This document shows positions 57,192 to 64,000 of a stretch of 64,000 nt of DNA, piece by piece (the stretch's first letter is position 1; every line of letters starts with the position of its first letter). The stretch covers positions 124,001 through 188,000 of the forward strand of contig JARLIM010000017.1 of assembly GCA_031291725.1 (NCBI GenBank), read 5' to 3'. The notes beneath the pieces were generated by a model. It made no database searches. It had not been told where the DNA came from and saw only the letters and a program-made list of their open reading frames with translations. A program made the position numbers and the translations under genes. Source of the DNA: Acetobacteraceae bacterium. GTDB lineage: Bacteria; Pseudomonadota; Alphaproteobacteria; Acetobacterales; Acetobacteraceae.

Positions 57192-57698
57192 GGAGTGCGA
57201 GTGGCGACGTCGCTTGGGTGACTTCCAGCTTTGCTGTGTTCGCGACGTCGAGGGAAGCCCCTGCCTGTTTGGCGAGCGCCGAGTTGGGGTCGGCGCACGA
57301 TTTGTCAAAAACCGCACGCCGAGCGGAAATGTCAGTTTTATCTGCGGTCTGCGCAATGTTCATTTTCGGAAAACTCGCCATAAACGGGAGAAGCAGGCGA
57401 CTTTCCTTTCATTGCGCTTTTTCAAAATGCATCCGAAAGGCAGCAGAAGTTCGAACAGGCCGTTAGCGTGTAATTTTGGAGAAATCGTGCTGCGACCCTC
57501 CCTGCAACGGCCTGGGAGCAAACGTCCGCTTCTTGCCCTGCCCCCCCAGAAAAGCCCGCCATTCCCCTCCCGGCCAAAATCCGCCGACATGGCCTCGCTC
57601 GCGAAGGCCAACTTTATGGTCGAGACCCGAAATTCAAACTGACGCACCATCTCGGCTGATGATGCGTTAACGTTAAATCGCAAGCCCTACCCCCCCCA
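57192..57698. other. Right flank of the islet, no supported gene
   Basis: These 507 bases follow the KAP-like stop. Frames are open on both strands but have low-complexity, shadow-like translations and no ribosome-binding sites. A weak stem (ACGCACCATC 57642-57651 with GATGATGCGT 57658-57667) precedes the ManD-like gene end. This may be decayed mobile DNA. Confidence 0.4.
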
Positions 57699-58946
57699 TC
57701 ACGGCGTGTGCAAACTGCCGTCGCGCAGACGGGTTTGTGTCCAGGTCGTCACACCATGCGCGCAGGGATATTTCGCTGCCTCGGTCTCGTTGAGGTCCAC
57801 GCCCAGGCCGGGTTTGTCGTTCGGATAGACGAAGCCCTGGCGGAATTCGGGCAGGCCGGGGAACACGTCCAGCAGCGCATCGCGCGGTCCCTTGATCTCC
57901 TGGATCACGGAATTCGGCGGCTCGGTGCCCGACCATTCCTGCACGCCGAAATTCCGCGCGGCGAGGTCGATATGGATGTTGGCCGCATGCGCCATCGGCG
58001 ACATGTCGCCCGGCCCGTGCCAGGCGGTGCGCACACCGAATTGCTCGGCGAAAATCTGTAACTTCCGCGCGGGCGTGATGCCGCCCACTTGGCTGAGATG
58101 CACGCGGATGAAATCGATCAGCCGTTCGGCGATCAGATTGCGCCATTCCAGCGGGTGGTTGAACAGCTCACCCTGCGCGATCGGGATCGAGGTTTTGGCG
58201 CGCAATTCCCGCAGCCATGCGCCGTGTTCGAGCGGAATGGCGTCCTCCAGGAAGAACAGGCCGAACGGCTCCAGCGCCTGCGCAAGGCGGATCGCATCGC
58301 TGGGGTGCAGGCGTTCATGCACGTCGTGAATCAGCTCCACATCGTCGCCGAGGCGGCTGCGGAGGGTGTCGAACATCGCTGTCGTGGCGCGTATATAGCC
58401 GCGCGGGTCGAGATAGATTCCCGCCTCCGCCCCCTCGGGAGAGCCCGCAGGCGCTGGCCCGAAACCGCCGCCGCCATAGCCGCCCGCCTGACAGCGTATA
58501 TGGGTGATGCCTTGCGCCCGGTAGCGTTCGATGTTGTCGCATAACTCGTCGATGTCGCGGCCATCCGCGTGGCGATAGACCGGCACGCCGGGCCGTACCT
58601 TGCCGCCGAACAGCTGATAGAGCGGCATGCGGGCCAGCTTGCCCTTGATGTCCCACAGCGCCATGTCGATGCCGGAAAGCGCGTTGTTCTCAATCGGCCC
58701 GTTGCGCCAATAGGCGTTCTGATGAACGAGCTGCCAGATCTCCTCGATCGCCTCGGCATCGCGGCCGATCAGCAGCGGGCGGAGATATTCCTCCACCAAA
58801 GTCTGCACCGCCAGGGCACGGTAGGCGAAGGTGGCGCAGCCAAGGCCGTACAGGCCGGGCTGATTTGTCTCAACCCGCACCACAACAAGGTTGATGCCCT
58901 CGGGCGCGGTGAGGATGGTGCGGACATTGGTGATGGTGATCGGCAT
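57699..58946 (-). CDS. ManD/RspA-like sugar-acid dehydratase
   Basis: The 415-residue enolase-superfamily enzyme is of the mannonate dehydratase ManD / RspA group. Motifs are the long GGYGGGGFGPAP loop, IHDVHERLHPSDA, FFLEDAIPLEH, IAQGELFNHPLEW and WHGPGDMSPMAHAAN. Members act on D-mannonate or D-gluconate with very different efficiencies, so the substrate is uncertain. It diverges from the FadR-type regulator, which probably controls it. Confidence 0.88.
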   Translation of the reverse strand: MPITITNVRTILTAPEGINLVVVRVETNQPGLYGLGCATFAYRALAVQTLVEEYLRPLLIGRDAEAIEEIWQLVHQNAYWRNGPIENNALSGIDMALWDIKGKLARMPLYQLFGGKVRPGVPVYRHADGRDIDELCDNIERYRAQGITHIRCQAGGYGGGGFGPAPAGSPEGAEAGIYLDPRGYIRATTAMFDTLRSRLGDDVELIHDVHERLHPSDAIRLAQALEPFGLFFLEDAIPLEHGAWLRELRAKTSIPIAQGELFNHPLEWRNLIAERLIDFIRVHLSQVGGITPARKLQIFAEQFGVRTAWHGPGDMSPMAHAANIHIDLAARNFGVQEWSGTEPPNSVIQEIKGPRDALLDVFPGLPEFRQGFVYPNDKPGLGVDLNETEAAKYPCAHGVTTWTQTRLRDGSLHTP

Positions 58947-59016
58947 GGGCTTCTTGCGCTTTTTTCTTATTATGTATTACCTTTGAGCGACACTTTCATC
59001 AAGATGGAAAAGCCGG

Positions 59017-59745
59017 ATGTCGGCACGCCTTCAGGCACCGCGCACGACGTTTCAGGAGCAGGTTTTGGCGCAGATCGGGCAGGATATCTGCGCCGGGCGC
59101 TACCGGCCGGGCGATGTGCTGCCCTCTGAGGCGGAGTTGTGTGCGCGGTTCAATTTCAGCCGCATCGTCATCCGCGAGGCGATCAAATCCCTCGCCGCCA
59201 AGGGCATGGTCGATGTCCGCCGCAAGCTCGGCACGTTGGTGCAGCCGCCCGCGCAGTGGAATCTATTTGATCCCGAGATCATCGCATGGCGCACCCAGAC
59301 CGGCGGTGTGGATCGGGTGCTGGCCCATGATCTGCTGGAGTTGCGCCGCATCGTCGATCCGCCCACCGCCAGATTGGCCGCACGACGCGCCACCGCAGAC
59401 GATCGGGCCAAGCTGCGCATGGCGTTCGCGGCGATGGCGCGGGCGGTTGCGGGCGAGGGCGATTACGTCACCGCCGATCTCGGCTTTCACGCCACCATTC
59501 TGGAGGCCAGCGGCAACCAGTTCCTGCGCACCATGCAGGTGGCGATGAGCGCGATTTTGCGGGTGAGTTTTCAGCTCAGTTCCAAACGCCAGGGCGGCCC
59601 AGCGTATTCGCTGCCGATGCATGAAGCGCTTTGCATCGCCATCGAGCAAGGGGAGGAGGATGCGGCGGAACAGGCGGCGCGGCGTCTGATCGCACAATCG
59701 GAATGCGATCTGCTCGAAGGCCTTGGCATCGACGTGACCACCTGA
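59017..59745 (+). CDS. FadR/GntR-family regulator
   Basis: The 242-residue protein has an N-terminal winged helix (GRYRPGDVLPSEAELCARFNFSRIVIREAIKSLAAKGMV) in segments typical of FadR-type GntR proteins. A helical FCD ligand-binding domain follows (LELRRIVDPPTARLAARRAT, DLGFHATILEASGN with metal-site His). Such regulators next to sugar-acid dehydratases usually repress them until the substrate binds. The 70-base AT-rich gap to the ManD-like gene is the likely operator. Confidence 0.9.
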   Translation: MSARLQAPRTTFQEQVLAQIGQDICAGRYRPGDVLPSEAELCARFNFSRIVIREAIKSLAAKGMVDVRRKLGTLVQPPAQWNLFDPEIIAWRTQTGGVDRVLAHDLLELRRIVDPPTARLAARRATADDRAKLRMAFAAMARAVAGEGDYVTADLGFHATILEASGNQFLRTMQVAMSAILRVSFQLSSKRQGGPAYSLPMHEALCIAIEQGEEDAAEQAARRLIAQSECDLLEGLGIDVTT

Positions 59746-59753
59746 AACGCCAA

Positions 59754-59786
59754 CGGCCCTGCATGCAGCATGTGCACACAGGGCCG
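59754..59786. terminator. Bidirectional hairpin terminator
   Basis: Arms CGGCCCTG and CAGGGCCG with further TGCA/TGCA pairing inside lie between the convergent regulator and ilvD genes. Confidence 0.65.
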
Positions 59787-59812
59787 CTGATCGTATCACA
59801 AGGCAGGTGGGA

Positions 59813-61663
59813 TCAGCGGCGACGCTGCTCCACGTCGCGCACCGCACCACGGGCGGCACTCGTCGTCAGCGCCGCATAGGCACGCAGAGCCGCCGAGACC
59901 ACGCGGTCACGCGCCACGGGCTGCCACGCCTTCTCGCCACGCGCTTCCATCGCCGCACGACGGGCGGCCAACACATCATCGGCCACCGCCACGCGGATCG
60001 AGCGGTTCGGAATGTCGATCTCGATGCGGTCGCCATCTTCCACCAGACCGATCAACCCGCCTTCCGCCGCTTCCGGCGAGACATGGCCGATGGACAGGCC
60101 GGAGGAGCCACCGGAGAAGCGGCCATCGGTGACCAGGGCGCAGACTTTGCCCAGGCCCTTGGATTTCAGATAGCTCGTCGGGTACAGCATTTCCTGCATG
60201 CCGGGACCGCCCTTCGGGCCTTCGTAGCGCACGAGCACGATGTCGCCCGCCACAACCTTGCCGCCGAGGATGCCATCCACCGCGGCGTCCTGGCTTTCGA
60301 AAATCCGGGCCGGGCCGTTGAAGGTCAGGATGCTGGCATCCACGCCCGCCGTCTTCACGATGCAGCCATCCTCGGCAAGATTGCCATAGAGCACCGCCAG
60401 GCCGCCATCGCGTGAGAAGGCATGCTCCACATCGCGGATCACGCCCGCTTCACGGTCCAGATCCGGCGACTCCCAGCGTTCGGACTGGCTGAACGCTTCC
60501 GTCGTCGGCACGCCACCCGGAGCCGAGCTGAAGAAATCCAGCACGTCCTGGCTCGGCGAGCGCCGCACATCCCAGATGTCCAACGCCGCCGCCAGGCTTG
60601 CGGAATGCACCGTCGGCTCAGCTGAATTGATCAGCCCGGCGCGGTCGAGTTCGCCCAGAATGCCCAGAATGCCACCGGCGTGATGCACGTCTTCCACATG
60701 CACGTCGGCGACAGCAGGCGCCACCTTGCACAGCACCGGCACCCGACGCGACAGACGGTCGATGTCCTTCATGGTGAAGTCCACGCCGGCTTCCTGCGCT
60801 GCCGCGAGCAGATGCAGCACCGTGTTGGTGGAGCCGCCCATCGAGATATCCAGCGTCATCGCGTTTTCGAACGCGGCAAAGGTGGCGATGTTGCGCGGCA
60901 GGGCGGTGGCGTCGTCTTGCTCGTAATAGCGCTTGGCAAGCGCGACGATCCGACGACCGGCTTCGAGGAACAATTCCCGGCGATCGGAATGCGTGGCCAG
61001 CACCGTGCCATTGCCCGGCAGACCCAGGCCGAGGGCCTCGATCAGGCAGTTCATCGAGTTGGCGGTGAACATGCCCGAGCAGGAACCGCAGGTCGGGCAG
61101 GCAGAGCGCTCGATGACCTTCACTTCGTCATCGGTGATGTTGCTGTCGGCAGCGGCGATCATGGCGTCGATCAGATCCATGCTGCGCTTCTTGCCGCGAT
61201 GGATCACCTTGCCCGCTTCCATCGGCCCGCCGGAGACGAAGATCACCGGAATGTTCAGCCGCAGGGCGGCCATCAGCATGCCCGGCGTGATCTTGTCGCA
61301 GTTCGAAATGCACACCAGCGCATCGGCGCAATGGGCGTTGACCATGTATTCCACGCTGTCGGCGATCAGCTCGCGCGACGGCAGGCTGTAGAGCATGCCG
61401 CTATGGCCCATCGCGATGCCGTCATCGATGGCGATGGTGTTGAATTCCTTCGCCACACCGCCAGCCGCCTCGATCTCGCGCGCCACAAGCTGGCCCAGAT
61501 CCTTCAGATGGACATGGCCGGGCACGAACTGGGTGAAGGAATTGGCAATGGCGATGATCGGCTTGCCGAAATCGCCGTCTTTCATGCCGGTGGCGCGCCA
61601 CAGGCCGCGAGCGCCGGCCATGTTGCGGCCATGGGTTGTTGTGCGCGAGCGGTAAGCAGGCAT
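59813..61663 (-). CDS. ilvD: Dihydroxy-acid dehydratase
   Basis: IlvD makes 2-keto acids for valine, leucine and isoleucine; related enzymes dehydrate sugar acids. The 616-residue length and the N terminus ([20 protein letters not shown]) match canonical IlvD. Iron-sulfur ligands are visible in [12 protein letters not shown] and [17 protein letters not shown]. The ATG at 61663 has GAGAGG nine bases upstream; an ATG at 61672 would abut that site and is less likely. Although surrounded by sugar-acid genes, its features favour the amino-acid enzyme. Confidence 0.92.
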   Translation of the reverse strand: MPAYRSRTTTHGRNMAGARGLWRATGMKDGDFGKPIIAIANSFTQFVPGHVHLKDLGQLVAREIEAAGGVAKEFNTIAIDDGIAMGHSGMLYSLPSRELIADSVEYMVNAHCADALVCISNCDKITPGMLMAALRLNIPVIFVSGGPMEAGKVIHRGKKRSMDLIDAMIAAADSNITDDEVKVIERSACPTCGSCSGMFTANSMNCLIEALGLGLPGNGTVLATHSDRRELFLEAGRRIVALAKRYYEQDDATALPRNIATFAAFENAMTLDISMGGSTNTVLHLLAAAQEAGVDFTMKDIDRLSRRVPVLCKVAPAVADVHVEDVHHAGGILGILGELDRAGLINSAEPTVHSASLAAALDIWDVRRSPSQDVLDFFSSAPGGVPTTEAFSQSERWESPDLDREAGVIRDVEHAFSRDGGLAVLYGNLAEDGCIVKTAGVDASILTFNGPARIFESQDAAVDGILGGKVVAGDIVLVRYEGPKGGPGMQEMLYPTSYLKSKGLGKVCALVTDGRFSGGSSGLSIGHVSPEAAEGGLIGLVEDGDRIEIDIPNRSIRVAVADDVLAARRAAMEARGEKAWQPVARDRVVSAALRAYAALTTSAARGAVRDVEQRRR

Positions 61664-61882
61664 ACCGAACATCCTCTCTGTTTGCCGAGGGCATGAGGCC
61701 CTGACTGTTCCATCCCGCCTTTGTCTCGCGGGTATGCTGCTTTACCCCCACGATGCGGCTGATGCCACCCACTCAACTGCGGTGGGGCAATACCGTGACG
61801 GCAGAACTTCCCTGCGTGCGCCCAATGCATTGCATGCTGTTCAATCCGTGCCCTAACCTCGGCGGGCAGGCGGGGTTGCGAT

Positions 61883-63577
61883 ATGATTCATCTTCAAACG
61901 GATGTTCTGATCATCGGCGCGGGTGGGGCTGGCATGTATGCCGCCATCGAGGCGGCGAAGGCGGGATCGCAGGTCTTGCTGGTCGATCGCAGCCTGATCG
62001 GGCGCGGCGGGGCCACCGTGATGGCGATGATGACGGTTGCCGCCGCCTTGGGCGAGCAATGCCCGGATTCATGGGAAAACCACTTCGCCGACACCCTCGC
62101 CGCCGGGCAGGGGCTGTGTGACGAGGCGCTGTCGGCCATTCTCTGCGAAGAGGGTGTGACGCGCATTCGGGAGATGGACGACTGGAAGGTCGGCTGGGCG
62201 CGCGAAGATGGCCACATCAAACAGGCGCATGCGCCGGGGCATGATCGCCCGCGCTGCGTCTATGTCGATTTCCTCAACACGGGGCCTGCGGTCTCCAAAA
62301 CCCTGCGCGGCAAGGTGAAGAACACCACCGGCGTGCGGCGGATTGGCGATGTTTTCATTGTCGATATCACCGTCCAGGATGGCGTGGCCTGCGGAGCCAC
62401 CGGCTTTCACATGGAGAGCGGTGAGGCGGTGACGTTGGCGGCGAAGTCGGTGATCATCGCAACCGGCGGGCTGACGCGGCTGTATGGCCGCAACTCCGCC
62501 TCGCTGAACATGGGCGGTGACGGTTACGCGCTGGCCTTGCGGGCGGGTGCGGAGCTGATCGACATGGAATTCGTGCAATTCTTCCCCATCGGCCACCTCG
62601 CCCCGCGTCTGGTGGGGTTGGACCCGATCATGTGGGATCCGTTCCGCTATAAGTTGGGCGGCACGCTCTACAACGGGTTGATGGAGACCTTCGAAGATAA
62701 CTACGCCACAGGCCCCACCCGCAGCGACGGCAATTATGTCCTCACCCGCGACAAGGCGACGTATGCCATCTTCAAAGAGGTTGAAGCCGGTCGCGGCTCG
62801 CCGGCGGGTGGCGCCTATCTCAGCTTCCAGCACGTGCCCGAGGCCGAACTGCGCCGCAATTTCGGGCCGGTGATCGACACGCTGGCCTCCAACGGCATCG
62901 ATTTGACCAAGGGCCCGATCGAGGTTGCGCCGATCGCGCATTACCACATGGGCGGCGTGCGGGTGGATGCCAGCTTCTCCACCGCCGTGCCCGGACTGTT
63001 CGTCTGCGGCGAGGCGGTGGGCGGGGCGAATGGGGCGAACCGGCTGTCGGGCAACGGCATCACCGAGGCGCTCGCCTTCGGGGCGCGTGCGGGCCAGAGT
63101 GCAGCCGCCTATGCGCATACCCACATGTTGTGCTGGACGGCACACGCCGCCGCCGCAACCCTCGATCTGCTCGCCCGCCGCGCGCAGTCGCGCACCGCCA
63201 ATCCGGCGCAGATGATTGCCCAACTGCAAGCGCTGATGGCCAGCCATGTCGGCCCGTTCCGCACCCAGGCGAAACTCGAAGCCGCTCTGGCGGAGATCGA
63301 CGCGCTCGCCGACGCCGTGGGGGATGCCCCGCTCGCGTCCGGCCTGCCGTTCGATGCAATGCTGATCGACTGGCTCGATCTGCGCAACATGGTGCAGGTG
63401 GCCCGCAGCGTGGTGATCGCAGCCTTGGCACGCACCGAAAGCCGGGGCGCGCATCAGCGCGAGGATTTCCCCGGCCGCGACGATGCCTGGACGCTCAATC
63501 AGGTCAGTGCGCTGCGCGGCGGCGTGGTGGAATTGGTGGCGCGGCTGCCGCGCACGCAATTGGAGAGCGTGGCATGA
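61883..63577 (+). CDS. Fumarate reductase/succinate dehydrogenase-type flavoprotein
   Basis: The 564-residue protein has the FAD fold (DVLIIGAGGAGMYAAIEAAK), the substrate-site HYHMGGVRVD segment and the flavin-closing VCGEAVGGANGANRLSGNGITEALAFG. The segment where SdhA attaches FAD to His reads GRGGATVMAMMTVAA, with no His, so FAD is probably non-covalent as in L-aspartate oxidase and APS reductase. Its stop overlaps the start of a small [2Fe-2S] protein. With no membrane anchor genes nearby, it is unlikely to be the housekeeping succinate dehydrogenase. Substrate unknown. Confidence 0.8.
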   Translation: MIHLQTDVLIIGAGGAGMYAAIEAAKAGSQVLLVDRSLIGRGGATVMAMMTVAAALGEQCPDSWENHFADTLAAGQGLCDEALSAILCEEGVTRIREMDDWKVGWAREDGHIKQAHAPGHDRPRCVYVDFLNTGPAVSKTLRGKVKNTTGVRRIGDVFIVDITVQDGVACGATGFHMESGEAVTLAAKSVIIATGGLTRLYGRNSASLNMGGDGYALALRAGAELIDMEFVQFFPIGHLAPRLVGLDPIMWDPFRYKLGGTLYNGLMETFEDNYATGPTRSDGNYVLTRDKATYAIFKEVEAGRGSPAGGAYLSFQHVPEAELRRNFGPVIDTLASNGIDLTKGPIEVAPIAHYHMGGVRVDASFSTAVPGLFVCGEAVGGANGANRLSGNGITEALAFGARAGQSAAAYAHTHMLCWTAHAAAATLDLLARRAQSRTANPAQMIAQLQALMASHVGPFRTQAKLEAALAEIDALADAVGDAPLASGLPFDAMLIDWLDLRNMVQVARSVVIAALARTESRGAHQREDFPGRDDAWTLNQVSALRGGVVELVARLPRTQLESVA

Positions 63578-63912
63578 TCGTCACCCTGATCGTCGCACGC
63601 GCCGCTGCTGGCACGCCCTCGGTGGAGGCCCGCTTCGACGTGCCGTTCACCCCCGGTCAGACCGTGTTGGACGGCCTGCGCTATGTGCGCACCCACGCCG
63701 ACCCGTCGCTCGCCTTCCGCTATTCCTGCATCAACGCCAATGCGTGCAAGGAATGCATGATGGTCATCGACGGAAAGGTTGCCTATGCCTGCACCACCCG
63801 TCTGCATGAAGGCGTGCAGCATCTGGCCCCGCTGCCGAATAAGCGGTTGGTGAGCGACCTCGTCACTGAGATCGCCCCACCCGATGAGCGCCTGTTTCCG
63901 CGTTCACAGTGA
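63574..63912 (+). CDS. Small [2Fe-2S] protein, SdhB N-domain-like
   Basis: The 112-residue protein has a plant-type ferredoxin pattern like that at the start of SdhB/FrdB (PGQTVLDGLRYVRTHADPSL, then YSCINANACKECMMVIDGK and AYACTTRL; four Cys). The usual second domain with [4Fe-4S] and [3Fe-4S] clusters is absent: the protein ends normally at 63912. It overlaps the flavoprotein gene (ATGA), so the two form a minimal two-subunit oxidoreductase. Confidence 0.8.
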   Translation: MIVTLIVARAAAGTPSVEARFDVPFTPGQTVLDGLRYVRTHADPSLAFRYSCINANACKECMMVIDGKVAYACTTRLHEGVQHLAPLPNKRLVSDLVTEIAPPDERLFPRSQ

Positions 63913-63939
63913 CGACGTACTGGGCGCGTCAGCCCAAGA

Positions 63940-64000
63940 TCATCGCAGTGACAGGGCTGCCAACTCCTCCGCATTGAGCGCCAGCAGCGGCGGGCGCATG
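63940..64000 (-). CDS. C-terminal end of a probable DapA-family aldolase/dehydratase
   Basis: The last 19 codons read MRPPLLALNAEELAALSLR, resembling the V-RPPL-L-AEE ending of DapA-family enzymes such as 5-dehydro-4-deoxyglucarate dehydratase and 2-keto-3-deoxy sugar-acid aldolases. That would fit the dehydratases in this region. Most of the gene is beyond the right edge, so this is tentative. Confidence 0.45.
   Translation of the reverse strand, partial: MRPPLLALNAEELAALSLR

Noticed and set aside
57124-57642. Frames at the end of the KAP-like gene and in its flank on both strands
   Set aside because: They overlap the end of a supported gene or have low-complexity translation, and lack ribosome-binding sites.
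58960-58985. TTATTATGTATTACC as a FadR-type operator
   Set aside because: It is AT-rich and well placed, but it lacks the clear two-fold symmetry expected of such operators.
61664-61882. Possible branched-chain amino-acid leader peptide upstream of ilvD
   Set aside because: A short frame exists but has no run of Leu, Val or Ile codons and no convincing terminator/antiterminator fold.

Overview
The window is about 64 kb of high-GC alphaproteobacterial chromosome. Protein composition suggests an Acetobacteraceae-like member of the Rhodospirillales: red-type (form IC/ID) RuBisCO with CbbX, a soluble NAD-reducing type [NiFe]-hydrogenase, Sox and Tsd thiosulfate enzymes, a B-type haem-copper oxidase, and sugar-acid dehydratases. 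The taxonomic placement is inference. The functional picture is a facultative chemolithoautotroph that can draw electrons from hydrogen and thiosulfate, fix CO2 through the Calvin cycle, and also grow on sugar acids.

Layout. 1-7.3 kb: housekeeping genes (DUF1285, Nudix, an OmpR-type regulator, ribA, an L,D-transpeptidase, then the DUF971/Trm112/Lon-like/CnoX-like operon and tRNA-Gly). 7.3-9.0 kb: a degenerate scar with fragments of TrbI and DUF736 proteins and a broken amidase-like gene. 9.0-11.4 kb: thioredoxin, CcdA, ECF sigma and NrsF-like genes. 12.5-23.7 kb: a signalling and transport block. It has an NCS2 permease with a cytoplasmic tail, a TonB receptor with YfiR, and a partner-switching cassette (two HATPase kinases, two STAS proteins, a REC-PP2C phosphatase) joined to a Na/Pi-type transporter, with a divergent histidine kinase.

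23.7-35.0 kb: one 12-gene minus-strand operon hoxF-U-Y-H-W, a receiver protein, then hypA-B-F-C-D-E. It makes and matures a group 3d-like hydrogenase. 35.2-38.5 kb: soxXA with a SoxK-like gene, divergent from a tri-haem cytochrome c. 38.6-47.2 kb: the cbb operon cbbL-S-E-X-F-P-T-A, with cbbR divergent. 48.5-53.8 kb: tsdBA followed by a ba3-like oxidase and its SCO and CtaG assembly factors, a plausible thiosulfate-to-oxygen chain.

53.8-64 kb: a sugar-acid region (dgoD, a ManD-like dehydratase, a FadR-type regulator, ilvD, a flavoprotein with a small [2Fe-2S] partner, and the end of a probable DapA-family gene). It is interrupted at 55.0-57.7 kb by a lower-GC islet with a recombinase tail, a WGR-domain gene broken by a stop codon, and a large KAP-like P-loop ATPase.

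The least conventional parts are the partner-switching/transporter block, the KAP/WGR islet, the receiver protein with Glu in place of the phospho-acceptor Asp inside the hydrogenase operon, and the 112-residue iron-sulfur protein paired with a fumarate-reductase-like flavoprotein. No rRNA genes, CRISPR arrays or intact insertion sequences were seen.
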